Source: Mesomycoplasma ovipneumoniae ATCC 29419
Lineage (GTDB): Bacteria; Bacillota_I; Bacilli_A; Mycoplasmatales; Metamycoplasmataceae
Assembly (NCBI RefSeq): GCF_028885435.1
Contig: NZ_CP118522.1
Span: 806,001 to 870,000, forward strand
DNA: 64,000 nt
Reading direction: 5' to 3'
How positions within the stretch are numbered: the stretch's first letter is position 1; each line of letters starts with the position of its first letter. Positions 1 through 10,959 of the stretch are shown here, in pieces. Made by a program: the position numbers and the translations under genes. The notes below the pieces were generated by a model that saw only the letters and a program-made list of their open reading frames with translations, was not told the origin of the DNA and did no database searches.

Positions 1-1251
1 GAGACTTGTGTTAAAAATCAAATTTTGGTTATCAATAAGTCCGATTTGGTCTCTTAGATATTTTTGGTGCAATTCTTTCTGCTCATAGTTATTATTTATT
101 AAGATTTTACCTTCGTATGTGTCATAAACTCCGGAAATTATTTTAATTAGGGTAGATTTTCCAGCACCATTTGGTGCTGAAATCAAGTATTTTTTATTTT
201 TTTCGAAAACAAAATTGAAATTATCAATGATAGTTTTATCTTCAAATTTAAAACTAACATTTTGAAATTCAATACTATCAATAGGTTCTTCAATCATTAT
301 TTTTTGTTCTGGCAAATTATTATCTTCAACAATTTTGTCAAACAAAAATGACGATTGTTTGTATGAAAATAATGCCAGAACGATACCACCAATATCAGAA
401 TGCAATCGATTTGAATATAAAAGTAGTGATAGAAAAACGGTCAAACTATAAAAATTATAAAATGTTAAAACTGATATTTCCATTATAATAAATGCTACTG
501 AAATACTAAATAAAACATTTAATCAAACATTTAATTTTGTCACTTTTTTATACTCTTTTATTTGTTTTTCAGAAAAATTTTTATAACTTGTGTAAAATAA
601 TTGTTTAAATTTTTCTATTTTATTGTGAAAATAAAATGATTTAAATGAATTAAGAAGCCCTAAATTATGCTGTGAAAAAATTTCGCTATTTCTTGATAGA
701 TTCATGACTGGACCTGATGCAAACTTGTTAATTTTTTGTTGAAACAATAGCAAAACTAAACTTAAAATCATGGTTGATAAAATCAAAATTCAACTTCAAT
801 TTAATGACAAAATTATCATTAATGAGATTGCACCAAAAATTGATATAAGTGGAGTTACTATATTTAAAAAGTTACCAATTATTTCCAAAGCAAGTCTAAG
901 ATCATAATTAAACCAGGAAATCATAGAATTTCTGTTAAATTTCAAATCAAAATAGGAGCTGTTTTGAATTTTTTTAATAATAATATCGCTTAATTTATTC
1001 CTGATATCCATTTCTAAAAGACTAAAAATCCAACCTTTTAGAAATGAAAAAAGGATAAAAATTCCAAGTGGTGCTATAAGCATAACCAAGGTCAAACCTA
1101 AATTAAGGGTAGGTTTTTCTTCAGCAAAAAATTCAATAACAAATTTATAACTAAAAATGTGAACTAGAAGACCTACTTCTTTTATAAATATTATAAAAAT
1201 TATTAGTATGAATTTTGCTCTTGCTAGGTTGAATAATTTGAAAATGTTCAT
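1..1251 (-). CDS. ABC transporter, fused permease and ATPase (partial, 3' end outside window)
   Basis: The frame runs leftwards from ATG at 1251, through in-frame TGA (Trp) codons, to the window edge. The first ~300 residues are a hydrophobic exporter-type membrane domain with several helices; after it comes a nucleotide-binding domain with a clear Walker A (APNGAGKST) near 150-185. The ABC signature and Walker B lie outside the window. A ribosome site (GTGGAG) lies just upstream of the ATG and a TATACT -10 near 1279. Single-chain half-exporters of this kind move lipids, peptides or drugs; the substrate cannot be read from this fragment. Confidence 0.8.
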
Positions 1252-1304
1252 TTTTTCTCCACAATTATTCTAATTAAGATAGTATAAATATTTAGGGCAA
1301 GTAA

Positions 1305-1514
1305 TTAAGCGAATAGTTCTGAAATTATTATTATAGAGGTATAAATTTTTGACTTATAATTATTAATTTTTAAATTTTTTTGGGGAATATTAACTAAAAA
1401 AGCAGAAGTTTTATTAAAAAACTTGTCATTAAATAATGAAATTTTACTTAATATTTTTTCTGTTTTAGAACTTAAACATATGAAGTTTTTAGAAAATTTG
1501 TCTAACATGGCCAA
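1305..1514 (-). other. possible small remnant ORF
   Basis: A 69-codon frame with a TTG start, ending in a hydrophobic stretch (SIIIISELFA). It has no recognisable domain and no clear ribosome site, and lies just upstream of the ABC transporter. It may be chance or the tail of a lost gene. From 1515 to 1980 I see no gene; a small hairpin at 1782-1798 followed by T residues on the minus strand is the only structure noted. Confidence 0.15.
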
Positions 1515-1984
1515 AAAATGTAGTTTTGTCTGATTGTGGTAATAAAATTAAATGTAGGAATTTCATCGCATACACCCGCAATATTTTTTTCATAATTTTA
1601 ACATTTTAATATAATTTTAAAAAGAAAAAACTAATAAAATTTTCTATGCTTTTTATTGGTTATAGGCATTAAATAAAACTAACTAAATCAAAAAAACTAT
1701 GAATCTGTTGCATGTTATTAATCTTTCAGTATTTCAAATTAAAACTTAAAAATAATAAATAATATCTAATTTACTAAAAAACGAGACATTTTTTCTCGGC
1801 TTTAATAGTAATTTGTTTTTTTAATCTTTACTAGTGTGAAGAAAATCGCCTTTTGCTTAAAAATTAAAAAGTTAAATTTTTTGCGCTAATTCAATGCAGC
1901 ATTTTCGTATTAACTTAAAAATGTTTTCTTACAAATTATTATGCTAATTTTTTAACAATTTATAGGAAAAAATGAAATTTATGG

Positions 1985-1990
1985 TATAAT
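1985..1990 (+). promoter_or_regulatory. pyrG promoter -10 (TATAAT)
   Basis: TATAAT preceded by ATGG, giving the extended -10 form TGnTATAATT that recurs in this window. It lies 20 bases upstream of the pyrG ATG with an AAAGGAAA ribosome site between them. No convincing -35 is visible. Confidence 0.6.
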
Positions 1991-2010
1991 TTGTTATCAA
2001 AGGAAAAATT

Positions 2011-3615
2011 ATGCCAAAATATATTTTTGTCAGCGGTGGAGTTTTATCCGGGATTGGCAAAGGTGTTTCAGTTGCTTCGGTTGCTAATTTATTAAAAAAT
2101 TGCGGCTATTCGGTTTATATTTTGAAACTGGATCCATATTTAAATGTTGATCCAGGGGTTTTATCACCTTATGAACATGGTGAAGTTTTTGTAACCGCCG
2201 ATGGTGGTGAAACTGATTTAGATTTAGGTCATTACGAGCGATTTGTTGGTCAAAATTTTTCAAAAGATTCAAATCACACAAGTGGTAAAATTTTACTTTC
2301 AATTATTAAAAAAGAGAGAAAAGGTTTTTATCAAGGAAAAACTGTCCAAATAATTCCGCATGTAATTGATGAAATTATTTCACGAATCAAAAGTGTTGGC
2401 AATAAATACCAAAGTGATTTTATTTTAGTTGAAATTGGTGGGACTGTTGGTGATATGGAATCAAATCCGTTTTTCTTTGCAGCCTCACAGATGGCCGCTG
2501 AGTCAAATTTTAAAAATGTGTTTTTTATTCACACAACCTACATTCCTTTTTTGAATGCTTCTAATGAATTTAAAACTAAACCGGCTCAGTTTTCTATAGC
2601 TGAATTAAATTCGCGCGGAATTCGTGCAAATGCGATTTTTTTGCGACTTGAACATGATCAAATTGATGATCATGTTGCAAAAAAAGTTGCAAAAAGTGCC
2701 TTTTTGCCATTAGAAAATGTTATTGTTATTCCAAATCTTAAAAATATCTACCAACTTCCGTTGTTATTAGAAAAATCTAACCTATTAAATGCTATTTTTT
2801 CCCATTTTGAATTAGAACATAGACAACCTAAATTAGACAAATGGAGAGATTTTACTAATTTATTATTAAAAAAATGAGATAAAACAATAAAAATAGGTGC
2901 ACTTGGAAAATACACACAATTTTTAGATGCTTATAAGTCAATTTTAGAAGCCCTTAAAATAACAGCCGCCTACCAAAAGGTAAATTTAGAATTAGAATTT
3001 ATTAATACAGCTGATCTAAATTTTTCAACTAGTCAGTTAAAAAATTTTGATGGTATAATAATTTTACCAGGTTTTGGTTTTCGTGGATTTGAAAATAAAG
3101 TAGAATCTGCTATTTTTACTTATCAAAATAATATTCCAACATTTGGAATTTGCCTTGGAATGCAAGCAATGACAGTTGCAATTGCGCGACTAAATGGGAT
3201 TAAAAACGCGCATTCGGCTGAATTTTTAGCAGAAAAACCTAACCAAACAAGTGTTCTTGATTATAATAAAATTGATGGTTCTAAACTTCAAATTGGTGGA
3301 ACTCTCAGACTTGGTGAGTATAAGGTTGTTTTTGCGCAAAATTCCAGAATTGCCCAAATTTATGGAACTTCTTTTGCATATGAAAGACACCGTCATCGAT
3401 TTGAAGTTGTTCAAAAATATGTTGACCAACTTGAGAATTCTGACTTTAGTTTTACTGGTCGAGATTCAGTTTCTAATTTAATTGAAGTTTGTGAATCTAA
3501 ATCTCATATTTTTTATATTGGTGTCCAATATCATCCTGAATTTGTAACAAGACCGCTAGAATCTCACCCGCTTTTTAATAGTTTTTTTGAAACTATTATT
3601 AAAAATAAGTACTAA
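2011..3615 (+). CDS. pyrG: CTP synthase
   Basis: Converts UTP to CTP using ATP and glutamine. The 534 residues match the usual family length once the TGA near 2876 is read as Trp. The N-terminal amidoligase domain opens with FVSGGVLSGIGKGV and contains LKLDPYLNVDPG and EIGGTVGDMES. The glutaminase domain carries the nucleophile loop FGICLGMQAM (Cys near residue 382) and the HPEF segment of the catalytic triad. The stop codon lies inside a 33-bp repeat created by the downstream IS insertion, so the gene is intact. It was originally convergent with pgsA. Confidence 0.97.
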
Positions 3616-3627
3616 ACTATTGTTTTT
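3595..3627. repeat. 33-bp target duplication, left copy
   Basis: Identical to 5524-5556. It contains the pyrG stop codon, and in the right copy the pgsA stop. Long, variable target duplications are known for IS1634. Confidence 0.9.
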
Positions 3628-5523
3628 CCCGAGTTTCCCAGTTTGAAGGCAAAAATTCACTTTTTAGTGAATATAAATATGAAAAAAGACCCGTAAATCG
3701 GTGCTTTTTGAATGTAAAACCTTAATTTTAATTGGTAGCATTTTAAGTAATTTTATGGTATAATTATACATTATGAAAAAACAAAATTTGTTTTTATTTA
3801 GTGTTTAAGGATCTTCAAAAGATAAACCATATAAATATGTTGGCTGAACACAAGGTTATTCCAAAGATCCAAAACGTTGATTTAGTTTAGGAAATGAGCG
3901 GAATTTGGAAAAAATTAATCCAAATGCTGTTCAAATTATCAAAGAAAAATTGAAATTGTTTTCAAATTTAGATGACAAAGATAAAGTCAAGGCTATTTTA
4001 CTTGATTCTATTAAAAATTCAAGCATAATCGAAGGTTCGGTTTTTGTTGGCGGGGAATTAATTGAAAAACTTATTGAAAAGCACAATATTTTTGAATCAC
4101 TTCCTAAAAGTAGACATAAAAATATGAAGGAAATTTTTAACTACTTAATTTCAAAACGGATCACTGATCCTGGCAGCATTATTAATGCTTTTGATAAAAA
4201 GGATGACTACTCAAATCAAATAAATACTTCCAAAAATAGCTTTTATAGACTTTTAGATCTTGTCTATGAGTCACAAAATCAACTTTTAAATAGCGTCAAC
4301 AAAATGGTTATAAGCGAACTTGGAAAAAGGGACAGTGAATTTTATTTTGATTCATCAACAGTCTATTTTGAGACATTTGAAAGAAATGGATTAAGAATTC
4401 CTGGTTATTCTAAAGATGCTAAATTCAAAGAAGACCAAATTGTCATTGGCTTAGCGTGTGATAAAAATGGTATTCCTTTTCATATTAAAGTTTTTAAAGG
4501 AAATACCGGCGATTCTAGTACATTAATCCCTTTTGTATTAGATGTTGAATCCAAATATAATATCAAAAATATGACAATAATCGCTGATCGTGGCATGTCA
4601 ACTGCCGCAAATATTCGATTTCTTGAATCAAGAAACTATAATTTCATTATTTCTTATCGTGCAAAGGTAGGAACTCAAAAATTCAAAAATTATTTACTAG
4701 ATCCTAGCGATTATGTTAATGTAAATGCTGATTTTAAGTATAAAAAGAAGAATTTTATTCATCTTATAAAAATAAAAGATACACTGAAAATATTAGAAGA
4801 AGAATTATTACTTACAGCACAAAAAAGAGCAATAAAAGACAGCAAAGCTCGCGAAGAGCAAATCGAAAGTTTTATTAAAAAGCAAAATAAAGATGGTTTT
4901 ATTGAAGTAAACAAATTGTTTGGTAAAAAACCTAAATATTTTAAGGAAATTTCAAACATGAAATTTGAATTAGATCAAAATAAAATTGACAAAGACAAAC
5001 AATTTGATGGCTACTATGTTTATGAAACAAATATACTAAATTTAAATGTCTTAGACATAGTTGAAAAATACCATAAACAGCCAAATATTGAAGCTAATTT
5101 TAGAAGTCTAAAAGGTTTATTGAATATTCTACTCGTATTTTTAAGAATTGACGAGCATATCCTAGCTCATACACTTTTGTGTTTTATCTCACTAGTTATT
5201 TTAAAAACTATAATATTTAAAATCAACAAACATATTAGTGATAACAAGTTATTTGAAAACAATCAATTAACTGAGGTTGGTTTAGTAACGATGTTGCAAA
5301 AATTAAGGCAAAGGGTTGAATTTAACACTTTAGATCAGCAAATAACATTTAAAAATCGAGATGGTGTTCCTAGTGATCCGAATATTTGAAATAGGTATGA
5401 TTTTTACTATGATGTGTTAATAAATCAGTAAAAAAATTGTTATTAACTTTTACCGAAAAACTTAAAAACTGCCTAAAACCAGATGCTTTTTTAAAATTAC
5501 CTTATGAAACTGGGAAACTCGGG
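3628..5523 (+). mobile_element. IS1634-like insertion sequence (1896 bp)
   Basis: Terminal inverted repeats CCCGAGTTTCCCAGTTT match exactly at both ends (left from 3628, right ending 5523 as the reverse complement). Just inside the left end is a small palindrome, TTCACTTTTTAGTGAA. The element carries one DDE transposase gene and is flanked by perfect 33-bp direct repeats. The inserted sequence separates the 3' ends of two convergent genes without damaging either. A TATAAT at 3759-3764 precedes the transposase start. Confidence 0.9.
3905..5431 (+). CDS. IS1634/IS4-group DDE transposase, 5' end interrupted by TAA
   Basis: The natural start seems to be ATG 3773, which follows a good promoter, but codon 12 (3806-3808) is TAA. 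After it the same frame is open, with TGA as Trp, to 5431, and the residues right after the stop (KYVGWTQGYSKDPKRW) look like genuine protein. Translation could restart at TTG 3905; otherwise this is a pseudogene. The DDE residues sit in YFDSSTVYFE, IIADRGMST and the C-terminal QPNIEANFRSLKG; DGYYVYETN precedes the last, as in IS1634 relatives. Confidence 0.75.
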
Positions 5524-5556
5524 ATTATTAAAAATAAGTACTAAACTATTGTTTTT
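5524..5556. repeat. 33-bp target duplication, right copy
   Basis: Identical to 3595-3627. It supplies the last codons and stop of pgsA (minus strand). Confidence 0.9.
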
Positions 5557-6139
5557 TTACTAATTTAAAGACTGGGGCAACATAATAAATACCAGAAATT
5601 ACTGATATAATTGCTGCAAAAATAGTTGTCAAATTAAATAAATAATAGTGTTTTATAAAAATTTCAGCACTAATTGAGTATCCAAGGAAAATAATAACAA
5701 TTGCTAAAATTTGTAAAACTGTCTTTAGTTTTCCTAAAAAATTAGCAGCTACGTTAATGTTTTTTTTGGCAAGAAAAATACGAAAGCCATCAACAATAAT
5801 GTCGCGCAAAACAAAAACCAAAACAAGATATCACGGCGTTAATTCTAAATAAGATAAGAGAAAAAAAGTTGTGGTTGTCAGTATTTTATCAGTTATTGGG
5901 TCAAATATTTTCCCTAATTCTGACTCAAGACTAAATTTTCGGGCAAGGTAACCATCAAGAAAATCGGTCAAACTTGAAGCAACAAAAAAGAAAAACGCTA
6001 TATAAAATAGCGAAAAATAATTATATTTGGAAAAAAGAAAGAGTAAAATAAAAATTATTAAGCCGCCAAGAAGACGAAAAAAAGTTAAAAAATTAATAAA
6101 ATAAAATAAAATATCTATTTTTTTCTTCATTTTTTTCAA
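5546..6139 (-). CDS. pgsA: CDP-diacylglycerol--glycerol-3-phosphate 3-phosphatidyltransferase
   Basis: Makes phosphatidylglycerophosphate, the committed step of phosphatidylglycerol synthesis in the membrane. The CDP-alcohol phosphotransferase signature is complete: [23 protein letters not shown] gives D-G-x2-A-R-x8-G-x3-D-x3-D. About 197 residues with several hydrophobic helices, as expected. The start is TTG 6139 or, more likely, ATG 6130, which overlaps the upstream gene and implies translational coupling. The stop lies in the IS target duplication. Confidence 0.92.
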
Positions 6140-6759
6140 AAAGGTAGCTTAATCGGTTTTGTCGGAATGCGATTTTGATCAAAATATTGCTGACTTAATG
6201 TTGAGAGATCGTCAATTTTAACTTTTTTTTGTTTTAAATCAGCAATTAAATGACTATAGTATTTCAAAAAGCGGATTTTTTCGTCATTATATAATCCAAG
6301 AATATTTTTGTCAAATTTTTTCAAATAACTAGCAAAATCAGTGAAATAATTAAGTTCCTTAGCATTATGTTTTGCTCATAAATTTGATTTACTTTTGGAT
6401 AAAATATTTATATTATTGAAAAAAATTTTTTCAGTTTCATACCCTGTTTGAATAATTTGGGACACAACTTGATCATTTTGGAGAACCTCAAGGTGAACGC
6501 GCGCTAAATTGTTTACATCTGACATTTTAAGATTAGCGCCAACAACAAAATTTGATACTAAATCAATATTTTTTTCAATTATTACAATAATTCGTGCTAA
6601 AAAAATTGCTAAGGTTTTGTTGCTTAATTCCTTAAGTTCAGCTTTTTCTATCTTTAGTCGCCTTAATTTAAGACGATTTGAAATAAAACCATAGGCTAAA
6701 AATCCTATGATTAGTGTTGTGAGCAGTGCAATTACGACTATTAAATTAGTATCAACCAT
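6115..6759 (-). CDS. hypothetical membrane-anchored protein
   Basis: A 214-residue protein with one N-terminal transmembrane helix (about residues 7-27, [18 protein letters not shown]) followed by a basic, helix-rich cytoplasmic part with coiled-coil character ([18 protein letters not shown]). I recognise no enzyme motif. The topology, one helix then a long coiled segment, resembles EzrA-like or scaffold proteins only in outline. It lies between topA and pgsA and overlaps the start of pgsA, so the two are probably co-translated. Confidence 0.75.
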
Positions 6760-6785
6760 AAATAAAAATTAAAAAATATAGCTAT

Positions 6786-8690
6786 CTATTTTGTTTTTTT
6801 CTTAAATTTTGCCTTAAAATTATAGGTATTTTTGCTTTCAGGATCAGGTTTTAGAAAGCGACATTTAGGAAAACCACTGCATGCAATAAAACGCTGTGAA
6901 GTTTTTCGATTGTAACGGTAAACCAAATCCATACTGCATTCAGGACATTTTTCACCAGTTGTTTCAATTTCCATAACTATTTTTTCAAGCGGTTTTGATG
7001 AATCTGTAATTTTCTCTATTTGTGTTCAAAAATTATCAAGAAATTCCTTATAATCTTGTTTTCCTTGAGCAATCAAATCAAGTTCTTCTTCAATTTTAGC
7101 AGTAAAATTAGTATTAATAATATCTGGTGAAATTTTTAAAAGATTTTCCAAAACTATTCGCCCAAATTCGCTCGGAATTAACGCTTTTGACTCACTTTGA
7201 ACATATAAGTGATCTTTAAGTTTTTTAACTGAAATTGCAAACGTTGATGGACGACCAACTTTGATATCATCTAACTTTTCAATTAAAGTACCATCATTAA
7301 ATCTTGCCGGTGGTTGGGTTTCGTGCCTGGATTCTTTAATAGTTTTCTCAAAATTTGAATCAACTTCAAATTTTGAGTCAACTAAATTATCTAATGATTC
7401 AAATTCAGGTTTGAATTTTAATTCTGGAAGTTCTGTTGCCTTGAAGTATCCATCAAATACAAATTCTGAAAATGAATAAGTAAAATTGTGTTTTTTTGAG
7501 GATGTTTTAAATAATAGACGGGTAATTTTCCGAACAGGAACTTCCATCATTGCTGCAAGTGTTGTATTATAAACTAATTGGTAAATTTGGAAATCTAGTT
7601 GACTTAAAGGATATTTTTCTTTTGCTTGTTCAGGACTAAGTTCTAAATCTGTTGGTCTAATGGCCTCGTGGGCATCTTGATCACCAGCAAAACCTTTGAT
7701 TGATTTAGCTATATAATCTTTACCAAAATTTTTTGAAATAAATTCGCGTCCTTTTTGAAGAAAAGTTTCACTAAGACGAGTTGAATCAGTTCTTGGATAG
7801 GAAATTAAACCATGATCGCCAAAACCTTCATAAAGTTTTTGTAGCGATAATGAAACAGAAGAAGACGAATACTGCGACATCTTTTTAAAAACAGTCGCTT
7901 GTTTTAAAGGTGAAATTTTAGCATCCTTTTTTTGAGAAATCTTAAATTCATCAAGAATTAAAAACGGATTAGTTTTAATTTCATCAGTGATTTCTGTCAA
8001 AGATTCCTGGGAAAAAATCCAGTCAGATTTTTTGGACTCATTTTCAGGATTATAATAATTAACCTCAAAAGAATTGTGTTTTTCGTCTTTTAATAGAACT
8101 GAAAGATTGAAATAAACCTCGGGAATAAAGGCTTTAATTTCTTCTTCCCTTTCAACAACTAATTTTAGGCCAATAGATTGAACACGTCCGGCAGCAGGAA
8201 TTTTAGGTGCATTTTGAATTTTAGTTTTTAACAACGAAGAAAGACGAAAGCCAATAATTCGATCAAGCATTCGCCTAGTTTGCTGCGAATTTACCAAATC
8301 TTGATTTAGACGACCTGGATTTTCAAGAGCAGAAATAATTGCTGGTTTTGTAATTTCGTTATATTTTATCCGTTCATATTTATCAACGACATCAAGATAT
8401 TCAACAAGTGAAGCACCAATTGCCTCACCTTCACGATCAGCATCGGTTGCTATAATGACTGTTTTAGCTTTTTTTGCTAATTTTTTTAATTCAGTTACAG
8501 TTTTTCTCTTAGTTTTATCAATTACATAAGAAGGTGTTCAGGTTTTTAAATTAATTCCAAGCCCAAATTCACCAGTTTTAGCCAAATTTGTAATGTGACC
8601 AACACAAGATGTTACTGTATAAGATGAATCTAGATAAGATGAAATCGTATTGATTTTATTTGGAGATTCAACAATTATTAGCTTTTCCAC
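6786..8690 (-). CDS. topA: DNA topoisomerase I
   Basis: Type IA enzyme that relaxes negative supercoils. It starts at GTG 8690 (VEKLIIVESPNKI), giving 634 residues. The Toprim domain is seen as IVESPNK and TDADREGEAIGA, the active-site tyrosine in GLISYPRTDSTRLS (about residue 300), and the C-terminus has one zinc finger (CPECSMDL, then CSGFPKC), fewer than in Escherichia coli. It follows rplS closely, with no obvious ribosome site of its own. Confidence 0.95.
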
Positions 8691-8705
8691 GATTTAAGGA
8701 CAATT

Positions 8706-9068
8706 TTAACTTTTTAATTCTTTTCTTTTAATTTCTTTAAGACGTGCAGATTTTCCAGAACGTTCCTTCATATAATATAATTTTGCGCGACGAACTTTGT
8801 TTGAACGGACAACTTCAATTTTGTCAACAAGTGGAGAATGAAGTAAAAATGTTCTCTCAACACCAACACCGTGAGAAATTTTACGAACTACAAAGCTTGA
8901 AGATAGCCCATTTTTCTTAAATTTAATTACTAAACCTTCAAAAATTTGAATTCTACTTTTATTACCTTCTTGAATTTTAACGTGAACACGAACGTTATCG
9001 CCTGGCTGAAAAGTTTGGAAATCACGTATTTGGGTTGCTTCAACAATTTCCATTAATCTTGTTTGCAT
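8706..9068 (-). CDS. rplS: 50S ribosomal protein L19
   Basis: The 120 residues contain the L19 hallmarks [24 protein letters not shown] and [21 protein letters not shown]. It sits at the 30S-50S interface. The ribosome site is AAGGAG before the ATG and a -10 TATAAT (minus strand) lies at 9105-9110, so rplS-topA can be transcribed apart from rpsP-trmD, although the rpsP-trmD-rplS order is the conserved bacterial one. Confidence 0.97.
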   Translation of the reverse strand: MQTRLMEIVEATQIRDFQTFQPGDNVRVHVKIQEGNKSRIQIFEGLVIKFKKNGLSSSFVVRKISHGVGVERTFLLHSPLVDKIEVVRSNKVRRAKLYYMKERSGKSARLKEIKRKELKS

Positions 9069-9104
9069 GTCTTACTCCTTAAAAATTTTTTTGTTGATTT
9101 ATAA

Positions 9105-9110
9105 ATTATA
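9105..9110 (-). promoter_or_regulatory. rplS promoter -10 (TATAAT)
   Basis: TATAAT on the minus strand between trmD and rplS, about 37 bases before the rplS ATG. Confidence 0.5.
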
Positions 9111-9125
9111 ATAAAAAAAATTTAT

Positions 9126-9812
9126 TTAACTATTTTTTTCTTTAAATTTTATATACTTCTCTCATAAATCAGGGCGTTTTTTTTGGGTATTAATTTCTCT
9201 TTGCTTTTGACGCCAGGATTCAATTTCTTTATGATTGCCTGAAATTAAAACTTCAGGAACTAATAACCCACGAAAATTTGCTGGTCGAGAATATTGAGGA
9301 TAATCTAATAAAAAATTATTAAAAGTTTCATTATCTAAAGAATTTGGGTTTATTACGTTTGGCTGTAAACGCGAAATTGCATCAATTATTGCCATTGCAG
9401 CTATTTCGCCCCCAGTTAAAACAAAATCACCTAAAGACAATTCAAAATCGATGAAATTATCAATAATTCTTTGATCAAAACCTTCATAATGACCACATAA
9501 AAGAGTTATTTCTGGCTCTTTTGCTAGTTTTTTTGCAATATTTTGGTCAAATTTTTTACCTTGAGGGCTCAAGGCTATTTTTATGCCTCCAACCTTTTCA
9601 AGAGCATCAACAACTGGCTGAATTTGCAAAAGTAAGCCAGGGCCACCGCCATAAACATAATCATCTACTTTTTGATGCTTATTTTGACTAAAATCGCGAA
9701 AATTAATAATATTAACTGATATATCTCCTCTTTGAATTGCCTTTCCAATGATTGATTCAGAAGTAAAGGTTTCAAAATAGCGGGGAAACAATGTTAAAAC
9801 ATTAATTTTCAT
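9126..9812 (-). CDS. trmD: tRNA (guanine-37-N1)-methyltransferase
   Basis: Methylates G37 of tRNAs reading CNN codons, preventing +1 frameshifting. SPOUT-fold motifs forming the SAM-binding knot are present: GGGPGLLLQIQPV, LLCGHYEGFDQR and SLGDFVLTGGE. The frame reads one TGA as Trp near the C-terminus (RPDLWEKYIKF), giving 228 residues. It lies directly downstream of rpsP, separated by about 20 bases, in the usual rpsP-trmD-rplS arrangement. Confidence 0.96.
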
Positions 9813-9833
9813 CTTTTAAGTTTTGAAAGAACT

Positions 9834-10097
9834 TTATGCTGAATGTTTTTGTTCTAAAAAAGTTTCAAAAATACCTTTTTTAGAAAAAATAGTTCGCACA
9901 GTGTTTGTTGTTTGAGCGCCTATATGCAATCAACGATATGTTTTTTCTAAATTAACCCTAGCAACTTTTTTTTGAGGATCATAAAATCCAAGTGATTCAA
10001 TAAAACGACCATCACGAGGTGCACGCGCATCTGCGACAACTATTTTATAAATTGGACTAAATTTAGAGCCCATTCTTTGAAGACGAATTTTTACCAT
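9834..10097 (-). CDS. rpsP: 30S ribosomal protein S16
   Basis: An 87-residue protein starting [34 protein letters not shown], the S16 signature. The single Trp is a TGA codon (YRWLHIGAQ). It is the first gene of rpsP-trmD, with a TATAAT -10 on the minus strand at 10149-10154. Confidence 0.95.
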
Positions 10098-10148
10098 TTT
10101 AGTTCCTTTACTAGCTTTTTTGGGTTATTTTCATTAAGCAATTAAATA

Positions 10149-10154
10149 ATTATA
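10149..10154 (-). promoter_or_regulatory. rpsP promoter -10 (TATAAT)
   Basis: TATAAT (minus strand) followed by a leader of about 45 bases to the rpsP ATG. From here to about 10530 there is no gene, only AT-rich sequence. Confidence 0.5.
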
Positions 10155-10959
10155 TCATAAAATAATAAAAAAACAAATTTTTAAATAATTTTTGAGCGTG
10201 AAAAATCTAAAAAGATTAGCAAACACAGTTAATTTTATTGTTTCTTGAAATATATTAAATATTTAGTTAAAATATTCTCTAAGAAAAGTGGTTCTAATTT
10301 TTTTTAACAGTTGATTATTGCCTTATATAATGATAAATTTTGTTTTTTTATGGTTATTTACTAAAACAAAGGAACTTTTTTCGAAGCTTTTCATCATAGG
10401 ATTGATGTGGCTAGTTTTGCAAAAATCTTTGTTGATAAAATTATTTAAATCTAAATTGTTTCATAAATTTGCAAATTAAAATTGAATAAAGATAGTTTAC
10501 CATAAAATCTAAATTTTTTAAATTTAAACATAAAAATTTTAACTTAAAAAGTAAAATTACAAAATTTTTAAACTGCTTTTTTAGTTAAAATACTGGCAAA
10601 AATCATAAAAAACTACTATTTAAACTCAATGCAAATAGAAAACTCGTTTTTATTTGCAGCGAGCCTAAAAAACATATGAAGTTTTGAAAGAACAATAACC
10701 AAAAGCCATAAATTTGTAGATTTCTAAACGGTCAAATTTAAGGCATTCCATCATATTTAAAAATATAATGGATAATTCGCATTATCTTACTTTAATACAA
10801 TAAAAAACATAACTAATTCCCCTTAATTCTAATATTCATTTATTAATTATTCTTAGTGTTGTTTATTATAACATAATTTTATTTTAGAGCAAGCATTTTT
10901 TTTTTTTTGCAGAAGGTTTATTTTAAAATAATAAAATTAAGATTTTGGCGTCAAAAAAC

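Noticed and set aside
1305..1514. Small ORF as a confident gene
   Set aside because: TTG start, no ribosome site, no domain; kept only as a low-confidence remnant.
1780..1800. Hairpin upstream of pyrG as a terminator or riboswitch
   Set aside because: Five-base stem only, with its T run on the minus strand where no gene ends; no pyrimidine-regulation signal is evident.
2011..3615. Apparent breakage of many genes into pieces by TGA codons
   Set aside because: The pieces are always in one frame and the TGA codons sit at Trp positions of conserved proteins; this is the mycoplasma code, not pseudogenes.
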